DNA from: an uncultured Clostridia bacterium
Lineage (GTDB): Bacteria > Bacillota > Clostridia > Oscillospirales > Oscillospiraceae
Direction of reading: 5' to 3'
Assembly (NCBI GenBank): GCA_937907975.1
Contig: CALEQS010000296.1
Span: forward strand, 1 to 48,376
DNA: 48,376 bases
Shown: positions 31,626 through 40,469 of the stretch, piece after piece
How positions within the stretch are numbered: the stretch's first letter is position 1
Layout of the letters: every line of letters begins with the position of its first letter
Made by a program: the position numbers and the translations under genes
Notes under the pieces: generated by a model
Told to the model about the DNA's origin: nothing
Database searches by the model: none
Seen by the model: only the letters and a program-made list of their open reading frames with translations

Positions 31626-32783
31626 TCACTCACCCGCCTTTCCGTTGTTATTTTCGTAGTAGCGATAGCAGCTCACCTTGTGGGTCGGGGAGATACTGAT
31701 CTCGTGGGGATAGGCGCCCTCGCATCCCTCGACGCACATTTCGCAGCGGTCCTTGAAATAGCAGTAGTTGGGCATATTGATGGGGTTGGGCACCTTGCCG
31801 GGGATGGAGTAGAGCTCGTCCACCTGCTTGCCCACCACGGGCTTGGAGGCCATCAGGCCGATGGTGTAGGGATGACACGGATGCTCAAAGATCTCCTCTG
31901 CCGTGCCCTTCTCCACCACGCGGCCGGCGTACATGACGACCACATAGTCGGCCATCTCGGCGATCACGCCCAGGTCATGGGTGATGAGCATGATGGAGGA
32001 ATTGATCTTATCCTTCAGGTGGCGCAGCAGATCGAGGATCTGGGCCTGAATGGTCACGTCCAGCGCGGTGGTGGGCTCGTCGGCGATAATGACCTTGGGG
32101 TTGCAGGCCAGCGCCATGGCGATCATGACGCGCTGGCGCATACCGCCGGACAGCTCATGAGGGAACATGGAGTAGACGCCCTCGCTGTTGGCGATGCCGA
32201 CCATCTGCAAAAGCTCGATGGTGCGGGCCTTGACGTCCTCCTTGCTCTTGCCCTCGCCGTCGTGGAGGGCAATGACCTCGTCCACCTGCGCACCGATACG
32301 GAACACCGGGTTCAGGCTGGTCATCGGCTCCTGGAAGATCATGGAGACATAGTTGCCGCGGATGGCCTGCATCTTCTCGGTGGGAACCTTAGAGACCTCG
32401 TAGGCCTTGTCGCCCAGATTCAGGCGGATCTCGCCGGAGACGATCTGACCCTGAGGCCGCTGGACCAGCTGCATGAGCGACAGGCTGGTGACGCTCTTGC
32501 CGCAGCCGGACTCGCCCACGACGCCCACGGTCTTGCCGATGGGCACCTCAAAGCTCACGCCGTCCACGCTCTTGACGGTGCCGGCGTCGGTGAAAAAGTA
32601 AGTGTGCAGATCGTCAAATTCCACCGCGTTATTGGGGTCGTGCATCCGGGTCAGGTACTCGGACTCAGGCACATTCTTGCGCTTACGCTTTTTCTCCAGC
32701 TCGTTGGTGATCTTCCGGTTCTCTTTGGCGATCCGGCGGGACTCCTTTGCGGAAAGGTAGCCCTCTGCGTGTTTCTTTGCCAT
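31626..32783 (-). CDS. oppD: Oligopeptide ABC transporter ATPase OppD
   Basis: A 385-residue ATPase: DLHTYFFTDAGTVKSVDGVS, Walker A GESGCGKS, Q-loop MIFQEPMTSLNPVFRIGAQ, signature LSGGMRQRVMIAMAL, Walker B VIIADEPTTALDV, and switch LITHDLGVIAEMAD. The C-terminal CYFKDRCEMCVEGCEG matches the cysteine cluster that binds Fe-S in some DppD/OppD proteins. A basic N-terminal leader of about 45 residues (AKENRKITNELEKKRKRK) is longer than normal. It is next to oppF and 16 bases after oppC. Confidence 0.93.
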   Translation of the reverse strand: MAKKHAEGYLSAKESRRIAKENRKITNELEKKRKRKNVPESEYLTRMHDPNNAVEFDDLHTYFFTDAGTVKSVDGVSFEVPIGKTVGVVGESGCGKSVTSLSLMQLVQRPQGQIVSGEIRLNLGDKAYEVSKVPTEKMQAIRGNYVSMIFQEPMTSLNPVFRIGAQVDEVIALHDGEGKSKEDVKARTIELLQMVGIANSEGVYSMFPHELSGGMRQRVMIAMALACNPKVIIADEPTTALDVTIQAQILDLLRHLKDKINSSIMLITHDLGVIAEMADYVVVMYAGRVVEKGTAEEIFEHPCHPYTIGLMASKPVVGKQVDELYSIPGKVPNPINMPNYCYFKDRCEMCVEGCEGAYPHEISISPTHKVSCYRYYENNNGKAGE

Positions 32784-32799
32784 AGTCGATGTTCCTCCC

Positions 32800-34353
32800 T
32801 TACCGTTTCATCTTCGGGTCGAAGGCGTCGCGGAGACCGTCGCCAACAAAGTTGAAGCCCAGCACGCTGATCAGCAGGCAGATACCGGCGGGGATCCAGA
32901 TGAACCAGTAGTGGGTCATAACGAAGGCGTCGTTGACATCGCTGATGATATTGCCCCAGGAGGCGAAGGGGAACTTGACCCCCAGACCCAGGAAGGACAG
33001 GGTGGCCTCCATGATGATCGTGGAGCCCAGGCTCATAGTGCAGGTGACGATCAGCTGGGGAATGACGTTGGGGATCAGGTGGCGGAAGATCCGGCGGGAC
33101 GCGCGGATGCCACAGGCCTCGGTCGCGGTCATAAACTCCTGCTCACGCAGGGACAGGATCTGGCCGCGCACCAGACGAGCGATGCTGGGCCAGCCGAGGA
33201 AGCCAAGAATCAGCATCAGGTAGATCATTCGGATCTGCGGGTCCACCCGCATGGCGTCCATGGCCGCGCCCAGAATGATAATGACGGGCATGGAGGGGAT
33301 GCAGTAGAAAATATCGACGATACGCATGATGAGGTTATCCACCCAGCCGCCGCAGTAGCCGGAGATGCCGCCCAGCACGACGCCGATGCCGGCCTCGATC
33401 AGAACGACGATAAAGCCGATGACCAGGGAGACGCGGCCGCCGTACATCAGGCGGGTCAGCATATCCATACCGTTGACATCGGTGCCAAGCCAGTGTGCCT
33501 TGGACGGGGCGGCATACTGATCATAGACGTAGGTAGCGGTGGCCTGCAGGATCGACCAGGACTGGGTAGAGGCGTTATAGGTGATCTCATAGGTCTTTTC
33601 GGTGCCGTCGTCCTCAGTGAACTTGAACTCGGAGGCGTCGTCCTCGATGGCGGCGTCCAGTTCTTCCTTGAACTGCCGGCTCAGGTTGATGCCGTTCTCC
33701 ACCGGGGAGACAACAAAGCGGCTGATATAGCCCACATCCCTGCCGCCGGTCTGGATGGTGCCGTCCTCGTCGATGGTGTAATCAGTACCGTCGGCATTGA
33801 AGTCGGTCTCGTGATTGGTATAGGCCTTCAGGGCGGCATACTTGACGGCAAAGCCAAGGTCAGCCTCGTCGCTGTTGACGATGTCCTTATAGGCGATGGC
33901 CAGCAGCGTGCCATTGGAGGAGATGGAGTAAAAATCCGTGCCCTCACGGGTGATGGTGTACTGGATGTCCTTGTACGCAAAGTCCGCCGTCTCGGCGTTC
34001 GGAGCCATCTTACCGTAGGCCAGCATGAACTGGGCCTGAAGAATGGAGGTAAAGTCTTGCCCCTCGGCGCTGTCGTAACGGAAATCGTTGTTGCGCACCA
34101 CACCGGCGTACTCCTTGTTCTGATCTTCGTAGGTGTAGAACTGCTCGTCCTGTCCATAGGGACTGACCAGTCCGCCCACAAAAGAGAACACAAACATGAC
34201 CAGCAGCATGATCATGCCCAGTACGGCCAGCCGGTTGCGGAAGAACCGCTTTGCCACCAATGCGCCCGGAGAGAGCACCTTGACGCGGCGGTCGTCGTTC
34301 AGAGAGTAATGTTCCTCCTGCTGAGGCTTCTTCTCGTCTTTCATATCGCTCAT
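32800..34353 (-). CDS. oppC: Oligopeptide ABC permease OppC with large insert
   Basis: A 517-residue permease, much longer than the usual 300. An N-terminal OppC segment (SPGALVAKRFFRNRLAVLG) and first helix (about 43-63) are followed by an extracytoplasmic region (about 75-280) rich in Asp, Glu, Thr and Tyr with repeated YxITxEGT-like beta motifs. Then the normal permease resumes: HWLGTDVNGMDMLTRLMYGG, the EAA-type cytoplasmic loop EFMTATEACGIRASRRIFRH, and LSFLGLGVKFPFASWG. It sits in the membrane with OppB. GGAGGAG precedes the ATG. Confidence 0.92.
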   Translation of the reverse strand: MSDMKDEKKPQQEEHYSLNDDRRVKVLSPGALVAKRFFRNRLAVLGMIMLLVMFVFSFVGGLVSPYGQDEQFYTYEDQNKEYAGVVRNNDFRYDSAEGQDFTSILQAQFMLAYGKMAPNAETADFAYKDIQYTITREGTDFYSISSNGTLLAIAYKDIVNSDEADLGFAVKYAALKAYTNHETDFNADGTDYTIDEDGTIQTGGRDVGYISRFVVSPVENGINLSRQFKEELDAAIEDDASEFKFTEDDGTEKTYEITYNASTQSWSILQATATYVYDQYAAPSKAHWLGTDVNGMDMLTRLMYGGRVSLVIGFIVVLIEAGIGVVLGGISGYCGGWVDNLIMRIVDIFYCIPSMPVIIILGAAMDAMRVDPQIRMIYLMLILGFLGWPSIARLVRGQILSLREQEFMTATEACGIRASRRIFRHLIPNVIPQLIVTCTMSLGSTIIMEATLSFLGLGVKFPFASWGNIISDVNDAFVMTHYWFIWIPAGICLLISVLGFNFVGDGLRDAFDPKMKR

Positions 34354-34371
34354 TGCAGTACTCCTCCTCTC

Positions 34372-35358
34372 TTACGCGACGCGGACCCGGGGATCCACCA
34401 CAGCGTAGAGGATGTCCGAGATCAGGTTGCCGGCCAGGGTCAGGATGGCCAGGAACGTCATATAGAACATGGAAAACGGAATGTCGCCGGCGACCATGGC
34501 CTGATAGGAAGTGTAGCCGATGCCGGGGATCATATACAGGGTCTCCGTGATCAGCGCGCCGGAGAACAGGCCGGGCAGTGAGCCGCCCACGATGGTGACC
34601 AGCGGGATCAGGGTGTTGCGGAAAGCGTGGTGATAGATGACCTTGCGCTCGCTCAGGCCCTTGGCCCGGGCGGTGCGGATATAGTCGGAGTTCAGCACCT
34701 CCAGCATATTGGTGCGGGTGTAGCGCATCAGCGAACCGACGGAGACAATGACCAGCGTGACGATAGGCAGCACCAGGTGGTGGGCCTTATCCCAGAACTG
34801 GCCTGCGGCGGAGAGCTGCGCGTAGTCGCGGCCCACCAGGCCGTAGAGGTCAAACCAGCCCAGCTTCACGGAAAACACCAGCTTCAGCAGGGTGGCGAAG
34901 AAGAAGGTGGGCAGCGAGATGCCGACCAGAGCGCCGGCAGTGATGGCGTAGTCCGCGCGGGAATACTGCTTCGTGGCGGCAATGACGCCCAGAGGGATGG
35001 CGATGACGAGCTCCAGCACCAGAGAGATGGCACCCATGATGAAGGAGACCCAGATCACGTCGTTGAACTTCTGGAGCACGGGCACGGTGAACTTCCAGCT
35101 GTCGCCGAAGTTGCCGCGCACGGCGTCGCCCAGCCAGGTAAAGAAGCCCATCACAATGTTCTTGTCCAAGCCATACTGGGCATTGAGCTGCGCGATCCAC
35201 TCTTCATAGGACTTTGCGCCCGGTGCCATGGACAGCTGCTGGGCCATGTTCTCCACATAGGAGGACGGGAGACAGCGCAGCAGCGCATAGATGATAAAAG
35301 CGACAAAGAATAGAATGAAGATGGACATAATGATTCGCTTGATGATGAATTTTCGCAT
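34372..35358 (-). CDS. oppB: Oligopeptide ABC permease OppB
   Basis: A 328-residue permease with six predicted helices: RKFIIKRIIMSIFILFFVAF, ISLVLELVIAIPLGVIAATK, VGISLPTFFFATLLKLVF and onward, and the permease loop YIRTARAKGLSERKVIYHHA that contacts the ATPase. The sequence SYVENMAQQLSMAPGAKSY lies outside. I use the ATG at 35358 with GGGAGGACC before it; the open frame upstream is spurious. It starts 278 bases after the binding protein gene, across a hairpin-rich spacer, suggesting reduced expression relative to the binding protein. Confidence 0.93.
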   Translation of the reverse strand: MRKFIIKRIIMSIFILFFVAFIIYALLRCLPSSYVENMAQQLSMAPGAKSYEEWIAQLNAQYGLDKNIVMGFFTWLGDAVRGNFGDSWKFTVPVLQKFNDVIWVSFIMGAISLVLELVIAIPLGVIAATKQYSRADYAITAGALVGISLPTFFFATLLKLVFSVKLGWFDLYGLVGRDYAQLSAAGQFWDKAHHLVLPIVTLVIVSVGSLMRYTRTNMLEVLNSDYIRTARAKGLSERKVIYHHAFRNTLIPLVTIVGGSLPGLFSGALITETLYMIPGIGYTSYQAMVAGDIPFSMFYMTFLAILTLAGNLISDILYAVVDPRVRVA

Positions 35359-35450
35359 TCGGGTCCTCCCCTTTTTTCTCTGCTCCGCACCGGCGAGACG
35401 AAACGCCGGGCGTGCGGACTGTGAACTTACAAAGCCTTTGCCTGTAAGCA

Positions 35451-35566
35451 CAAGGAGCCGTTCCGTCGTGGGAGCGGCTCCTTGCGCCTGCAGAAAGCGG
35501 CGCACCGCATGGCCGGACAGATCAGCCATGCGGTCACCCCGCATCCGCGCCCCCGCCGGAGCGGGG
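35451..35566 (-). other. Hairpin array between oppA and oppB
   Basis: Three inverted repeats follow each other: 35451-35460 with 35475-35484 (10 bp), 35504-35513 with 35525-35534 (10 bp) and 35551-35556 with 35561-35566 (extended by outer GC pairs). The arrangement after a substrate-binding protein gene suggests an mRNA-stabilising or partial termination region that lowers expression of the downstream permease genes relative to oppA. Confidence 0.6.
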
Positions 35567-35636
35567 ACGCGGGTCGGCGTCAGCAGGTCATGCCTGCCTG
35601 AAACCAAATAAGATCAGCGCAGTGGATCGGGATGAA

Positions 35637-37919
35637 TCACTTCATCACGATGTTCTGGGCCTCGCTCTTCCAACCCCAGTAAGGAGTCATGTCGGAAGGC
35701 AGGGAGCTGATGTCCACGCGCTCGGAGGAGACCACATAGGCCTCGCTGCGCTGATAGACGGGCAGCTCAACGCCCCAGTCCATGATGATCTCCATGGCTG
35801 CCTTGTACAGGCCCTTACGATAGCTCTGATCGTCGGACTGACGGGCGGTCATGATGTACTCATCCAGGTCGGGATCGTTGATCTGATAGTAGTTGGTGGA
35901 ACCCTGGCTGTGGTAGAGCTGATACATATCGGGATCAGCGGTAGCCTGCCAGGCGGCGCACCACATCTCAGCCACGCCGGACTGATAGGAGGCGTACAGC
36001 TCGGAAGCGTTGGCCAGATCGTTCACGGTCAAGGTGAAGCCGATCTTGGCAAAGGCGTCAGCAGCGTTCTTGAGGATCAGGAAGGTGGGGTGGTCGCCCT
36101 GACCGCCGCCGCCGATGTTGACCATGTACTCCAGCTTGGCGCCCTCGGGAGCGGCAGTCAGCTTGCCGTCGGTGACGGTGTAGCCGGCGGCCTCAAAGTA
36201 ACCCAGCGCGGCCTGCAGAGCGGCGTCGTACTTCTCCTCAGTGGTCATGCCACTGGTGTAGATGTCATTGCCGTTCACGTCCACGGAGTAAGCCACCTTG
36301 TAACCGGAGTCGGTCACGCGGGGGGCAGCCCAGGAGGTGTTGGAGATGGGATAGTTGATGACGTCGGCAGTCTCGCCATAGTAGGAGTCGATGCCCTCGT
36401 CACGATAGGCGGCGATCACGGTGGCGATGGCCTTGCGCAGGTCCTTGGACGCGTCGGAAGCGGGGTCGTTGCCCACCTTGACGTTGTTGGCGGCGATGCC
36501 GATGTAGCCATAGCCGCGGTAGTCGACCAGCTCAGTGGTCATGACGGGGCCGGCCAGCTCGTCGGTGCCGTTGTACTCAGCGATCTGCTGAGCGACCTGC
36601 TTGGAGTAGGAGGGGTTGGCGATGTCCAGCGTGCCGGACTGAATGCCGGTCAGCATATCGGCCTCCTGGGTCTCCTTCAGGTTGATGTGAGCGGTCTTGG
36701 GCTCACCCTCGAAGTAGGAGGGGTTGGCATCCAGATAGACAGTGCCGTCGGAGAAGCTGTTGAAGGTGTAAGCGCCGCCGCCCAGAGGATCGGTGGTCTT
36801 GGAGCGGACGATGGACAGGTCGCCCTTGGGGAAGCCGAAGGAGTTGTTGTCATAATCATACAGGGACACGTCGCCATAGTAGTGCAGAGGGGCGACGGGA
36901 ATGCCCAGCTGATAGATGAAGGTGGCGTCAAGCTCGCTGGTGGTCACGGTCATGCTGTAATCGCCGGTGCGGACAATGCCCGCGATGTTGGGGGCGGATT
37001 CGCCGGTGGCCACGTTGGTGGTGGAGTAGTTGTAGACGTCCTCTGGGATCAGGTCGGACAGGGCAGAACCGGCGCTCTCAGCCTCCATGGCGGAGAAGTT
37101 CCAGTCGTACTGCTCACCGATGGCCATGGCAAAGTCCTTGACGGTGGCATTGGCATCCAGATCGAAGCCCCACTGAGCGGCGGCATCAGCCACACTCAGG
37201 TCGTCGCTCTCGGCAGCCTGCTTGACATAGTCAACGATCTCCTGGGCAAAGGTGACCAGGCCATCGTTCACGGCGTTCCAGAAAGCAGTCTGCTGCTCCT
37301 CGGTCACCAGGGAGAAGTCAGTGTTGTCCTCACCCAGGGAGGCCAGCAGGGCGCTCAGGGTGGTGTTGTTCTGACGATACTCATCCAGGCCGACGATGGG
37401 GCAGGAGTACATGGTGGTGGAACCGTCATAGGTGGGATCGTTGAAGACGTACATGGAGAAGATGACGTCATCGATGGTGACAGGCTCACCGTCGGAGAAC
37501 TTCAGATCATCGCGGATGGTCACGTTGTAGTCAACGGTGCCGTCGTCGTTGTGGACGATGTCAATGTCGGAGATTCCCTTGTAGGTGTAGTCGGTGCCGT
37601 TGTAGGTGCGGGTCTCGCCCTCGATGCTCTTCAGCACGGGGGAACCCTCGCGGTCAGAGACCAGCAGGGCCAGCTGGGTCAGGTCGACCACATCCTGGTC
37701 ATCGGCGCAGGCGGCAAAGAAGGGAGAGAACTTCGATTCAAAGCCGGTCGCGGCCGCCACCAGAGTGTTGGCAGCGTGCTCACCGCCGCCGTTGCCGGCA
37801 GTGCCGGAAGCAGCGCCGGAGCTGGACGCAGCAGGCGCGCTGGAGCCGCCGCAGGCAGCCAGGGCGAGAACCATGGCCAGAGCCAGAAGCAGAGCCAGCA
37901 GTTTCTTGGCGTGTTTCAT
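35637..37919 (-). CDS. oppA: Oligopeptide-binding lipoprotein OppA
   Basis: A 760-residue solute-binding lipoprotein, longer than the usual 540. A signal KKLLALLLALAMVLALAACG gives lipidation at the Cys of LAACG, followed by a Ser/Ala/Gly-rich linker. The SBP_bac_5 core shows SDGEPVTIDDVIFSMYVFND, SFGFPKGDLSIVRSKTTDP, and GGGAYTFNSFSDGTVYLDANP, ending ISSLPSDMTPYWGWKSEAQN. The middle contains a helical addition (about 200-330). It is anchored outside the membrane and presents peptides to OppBC. The ATG at 37919 has GGAGGA before it, and a strong promoter lies at 38080-38109. Confidence 0.93.
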   Translation of the reverse strand: MKHAKKLLALLLALAMVLALAACGGSSAPAASSSGAASGTAGNGGGEHAANTLVAAATGFESKFSPFFAACADDQDVVDLTQLALLVSDREGSPVLKSIEGETRTYNGTDYTYKGISDIDIVHNDDGTVDYNVTIRDDLKFSDGEPVTIDDVIFSMYVFNDPTYDGSTTMYSCPIVGLDEYRQNNTTLSALLASLGEDNTDFSLVTEEQQTAFWNAVNDGLVTFAQEIVDYVKQAAESDDLSVADAAAQWGFDLDANATVKDFAMAIGEQYDWNFSAMEAESAGSALSDLIPEDVYNYSTTNVATGESAPNIAGIVRTGDYSMTVTTSELDATFIYQLGIPVAPLHYYGDVSLYDYDNNSFGFPKGDLSIVRSKTTDPLGGGAYTFNSFSDGTVYLDANPSYFEGEPKTAHINLKETQEADMLTGIQSGTLDIANPSYSKQVAQQIAEYNGTDELAGPVMTTELVDYRGYGYIGIAANNVKVGNDPASDASKDLRKAIATVIAAYRDEGIDSYYGETADVINYPISNTSWAAPRVTDSGYKVAYSVDVNGNDIYTSGMTTEEKYDAALQAALGYFEAAGYTVTDGKLTAAPEGAKLEYMVNIGGGGQGDHPTFLILKNAADAFAKIGFTLTVNDLANASELYASYQSGVAEMWCAAWQATADPDMYQLYHSQGSTNYYQINDPDLDEYIMTARQSDDQSYRKGLYKAAMEIIMDWGVELPVYQRSEAYVVSSERVDISSLPSDMTPYWGWKSEAQNIVMK

Positions 37920-37972
37920 TTTGCATTTTCCTCCTCGAAATAGTTCAGAATCGGGCCGTATCGAGCGGTATT

Positions 37973-38018
37973 GCAGCATATTATGCTTCATATGCTGCAC
38001 AGAAGGGGGCCCCCTTCT
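37973..38018 (-). other. Inverted repeats in the oppA leader
   Basis: The roughly 155-base leader of oppA contains GCAGCATA (37973-37980) with TATGCTGC (37991-37998), and the gapless palindrome AGAAGGGGGCCCCCTTCT (38001-38018). These are potential RNA hairpins or a regulator site downstream of the promoter. Confidence 0.55.
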
Positions 38019-38079
38019 GCCTCTGTCCACCACCGTCAATGCGGCCAATCTTGGGGACGGCGATTCCAAATTGTATTTG

Positions 38080-38109
38080 ATTATATTCCATTCGGAGGTG
38101 TCTTGTCAA
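38080..38109 (-). promoter_or_regulatory. Promoter of the opp operon
   Basis: On the minus strand a perfect TTGACA (38109-38104), an 18-base spacer and a perfect TATAAT (38085-38080). This is the strongest promoter match I found in the window; the oppA start follows 160 bases downstream. Confidence 0.8.
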
Positions 38110-38154
38110 TTCATGCCCCGGATTTTTCCACATCTTTGTGCAGCATGACGACTT

Positions 38155-38682
38155 TTACGCCCATTCCAGCCCTTTGACCGTCTGACCGAGAACAACAGAT
38201 GCTGCCCCGGCCAGTGCGTCAAGGGCGATCAGTGCAATGGCAAATGGGACTGCACCCTCGAAATTCGGTGCATAAATATTTGCAATTTCCGCCACGATCG
38301 ACGCAAATGCAAGAATACACGTCGCGATTCCCGTCACTGGCAGGCGGGGAACGCTGGCTTTCCAGACATAGTCACGCACCGGGTCCCCCCCATCGGTCAG
38401 CTTGTACAAAAACCATCCCTGAACACCGGAGGAGATGAGCATGAGCACATAGGGGAGGAGTGCCCAAACCCGGCGCTCCATTCCGGTGTGAGGGATGCAC
38501 CCGGCGGCCACCGCCGCGCCTATGGCGGCAATGGCGCACAGCCAGAGCTTCAGAAGCGTTTTCCCCCGCGGCACCTCCCATGCATGGGTCTGACCGCTGT
38601 AAATATACTCCCCAGCCACATTCTGGTGAAAATCCTCCAGATAAGCCTGGCGGCCCCGGCGTTTCTTCTTCTCGTCTGCCAT
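38155..38682 (-). CDS. Integral membrane protein after pepF
   Basis: A 175-residue protein of unknown function. A basic start (MADEKKKRRGRQAYLEDFHQ) leads into about four hydrophobic helices: LWLCAIAAIGAAVAAGCI, VWALLPYVLMLISSGVQGWF, PVTGIATCILAFASIVAEI and VPFAIALIALDALAGAASVV. I recognise no family. Its ATG is one base after the pepF stop (TGACATG), so it is translated together with pepF. The opp promoter lies just after its end. Confidence 0.75.
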   Translation of the reverse strand: MADEKKKRRGRQAYLEDFHQNVAGEYIYSGQTHAWEVPRGKTLLKLWLCAIAAIGAAVAAGCIPHTGMERRVWALLPYVLMLISSGVQGWFLYKLTDGGDPVRDYVWKASVPRLPVTGIATCILAFASIVAEIANIYAPNFEGAVPFAIALIALDALAGAASVVLGQTVKGLEWA

Positions 38683-38683
38683 G

Positions 38684-40387
38684 TCACTCGACCCCCGTCA
38701 TGTCAACGCCGGCCAGCCACTTGCTGGCAGTCTCACACACGCCGCGCAGGCACTTCTCGTCAAAGGGGCTCTCCAGACCGGCGTTCTTCAGCAGCTCAGT
38801 GAAGGTACGGCTGCCGCCCTGGCGGGCATAGGCCATATAGTGTTCCCATGCGTCCTTCTGATCCTTCTGGAGCAGGGCCCAGATCTGGAGCGCGACGGTC
38901 TGAGCAAGGCAGTAGTCGATGTAGTAGAAGGGGCTGGAGTAGATGTGATGCTGGCGCTGCCAGCCTTCACCCTCTGCATAGAAGGGAATGTCGCCGTCCA
39001 GCTTCTGCCATGGCATATAGATGCCCAGCAGGCGTTTCCACTCAGCATGGCGCTGGGCAGGCGTCAGCTCGGGATGCTCGTAGACGATGTGCTGGAAGTG
39101 GTCCACCATGGTGCCATAGGGGATGAAGGTCAGTGCCGCAGCCAGATGGCTGTAATGGAATTTGCGCACATCCCTGCCGAAGAAGCCCTCGCTCCACGGC
39201 CAGGCCATAAACTCCATGGACATGGAGTGCACCTCGCAGCCCTCCATGCTGGGCCAGCCGGTGCTCATCGGGATGCGGTCCCGGTTGATATAGGCCGCAA
39301 AGGCGTGGCCGGCCTCGTGAGTGACCACTTCCACATCGCCCTGGGTGCCGTTGAAGTTGGCGAAGATGAAGGGGACGCCGTAGTCGGGGATGCTGGTGCA
39401 GTAGCCGCCGCCCTCTTTGCCCTCGGTGGACAGCACGTCCAGCAGCTCGTTGTCCATCATCATGTTGAAGAACTCGCCGGTCTCGGGAGACAGCTCGTTG
39501 TAGAACTTCCGGCCCTGCTCCAGGATCTGCTCGGGCGTGCCCACGGGGCGGGGGTTGCCGGAGCGGAACTCCAGCGCGTTGTCGGCAAAGCTCATGGGAT
39601 ACTGCTTGCCCAGCCGCTTGGCCTGTTCCCGGTAAATGCCGTCGGCCACCGGGACCAGATACTTCTGCACGGGCAATCGGAACCGCTCCACATCCTCCTT
39701 GGTGTAGCAGTTGCGGCCCATGCGGTAATAGCCCAGGGTGGTGTAGCCCTCATAGCCCAGCTTTCTGCCCATGGTGTCCCGCAGATGGACGAGCCGGTCG
39801 TAGATGCCGTCCAGCTTGTCCTGATTGTCCTTGTACCACTGGCCCTCGGCCTTCCAGGCCTCCAGACGGCGCGCGTCGTCCGGGTCGGACTTGAAGGGGG
39901 GCATTTGGGAGATGGTGTAGACGCCGCCCTCGAAGGGGATCTGGGCAGAGGCCAGCAGTTTTTCATACTCCTGTGCCAGCTCATTCTCCTGCTGGAGCTC
40001 GGGGATGATCTCAGGAGAGAAGGTCTTGAGCTCGATCTCGGCATTCACGAACATCAGCTCGCCGAACTCGGCGGCAAACTGCGCCCGGAATGCGCCGTCC
40101 AGCATGGCCTGGGTCCAGGCCTGAGTGTACTCCTGCAGCTCCGGCTCACCGGCATTCCAGAATTTTGCCTCGGCATCATAGAAGGCATCCCGGGTGTCGA
40201 TGCTGTGGCGGATATGGGCGAGGGTGGACAGGGTCTGGACGTGCTTGTCCAGCTCCTCCTTCTCCAAAAATACGGCGCGGGCCTCCTCATAGCTCCCCGC
40301 CGCCTTCAGCCGCTCGGTCAGGGCGCTGTACTGTTTCTTGACCGCGTCCAGATCCGGACGCTCATAGGGCATTTCAGAAAATTTCAT
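38684..40387 (-). CDS. pepF: M3 family oligoendopeptidase
   Basis: A 567-residue zinc peptidase of the M3 family. The catalytic motif VVTHEAGHAFAAYI (HExxH form) is near residue 355, and the distal Glu ligand lies in SMSMEFMAWPW. Substrate-binding HYSHLAAALTFIPYG and HHIYSSPFYYIDYCLA are also present. It cuts medium-length peptides in the cytoplasm and would process those taken up by the adjacent opp system (inference from context). A GGAGGAA site precedes the ATG at 40387. Confidence 0.93.
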   Translation of the reverse strand: MKFSEMPYERPDLDAVKKQYSALTERLKAAGSYEEARAVFLEKEELDKHVQTLSTLAHIRHSIDTRDAFYDAEAKFWNAGEPELQEYTQAWTQAMLDGAFRAQFAAEFGELMFVNAEIELKTFSPEIIPELQQENELAQEYEKLLASAQIPFEGGVYTISQMPPFKSDPDDARRLEAWKAEGQWYKDNQDKLDGIYDRLVHLRDTMGRKLGYEGYTTLGYYRMGRNCYTKEDVERFRLPVQKYLVPVADGIYREQAKRLGKQYPMSFADNALEFRSGNPRPVGTPEQILEQGRKFYNELSPETGEFFNMMMDNELLDVLSTEGKEGGGYCTSIPDYGVPFIFANFNGTQGDVEVVTHEAGHAFAAYINRDRIPMSTGWPSMEGCEVHSMSMEFMAWPWSEGFFGRDVRKFHYSHLAAALTFIPYGTMVDHFQHIVYEHPELTPAQRHAEWKRLLGIYMPWQKLDGDIPFYAEGEGWQRQHHIYSSPFYYIDYCLAQTVALQIWALLQKDQKDAWEHYMAYARQGGSRTFTELLKNAGLESPFDEKCLRGVCETASKWLAGVDMTGVE

Positions 40388-40469
40388 GTTTCCTCCGCCT
40401 TTCTTCTTTATACATTTAAATATATGCAGTCCTAAACTTCAAAATTGCAGCGTACTGATCCAAAGTGGG

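Noticed and set aside
35622..37943. Long plus-strand open frame opposite oppA
   Set aside because: It is a composition shadow of oppA (Gly/Val/His-rich), with no start signal or domain.
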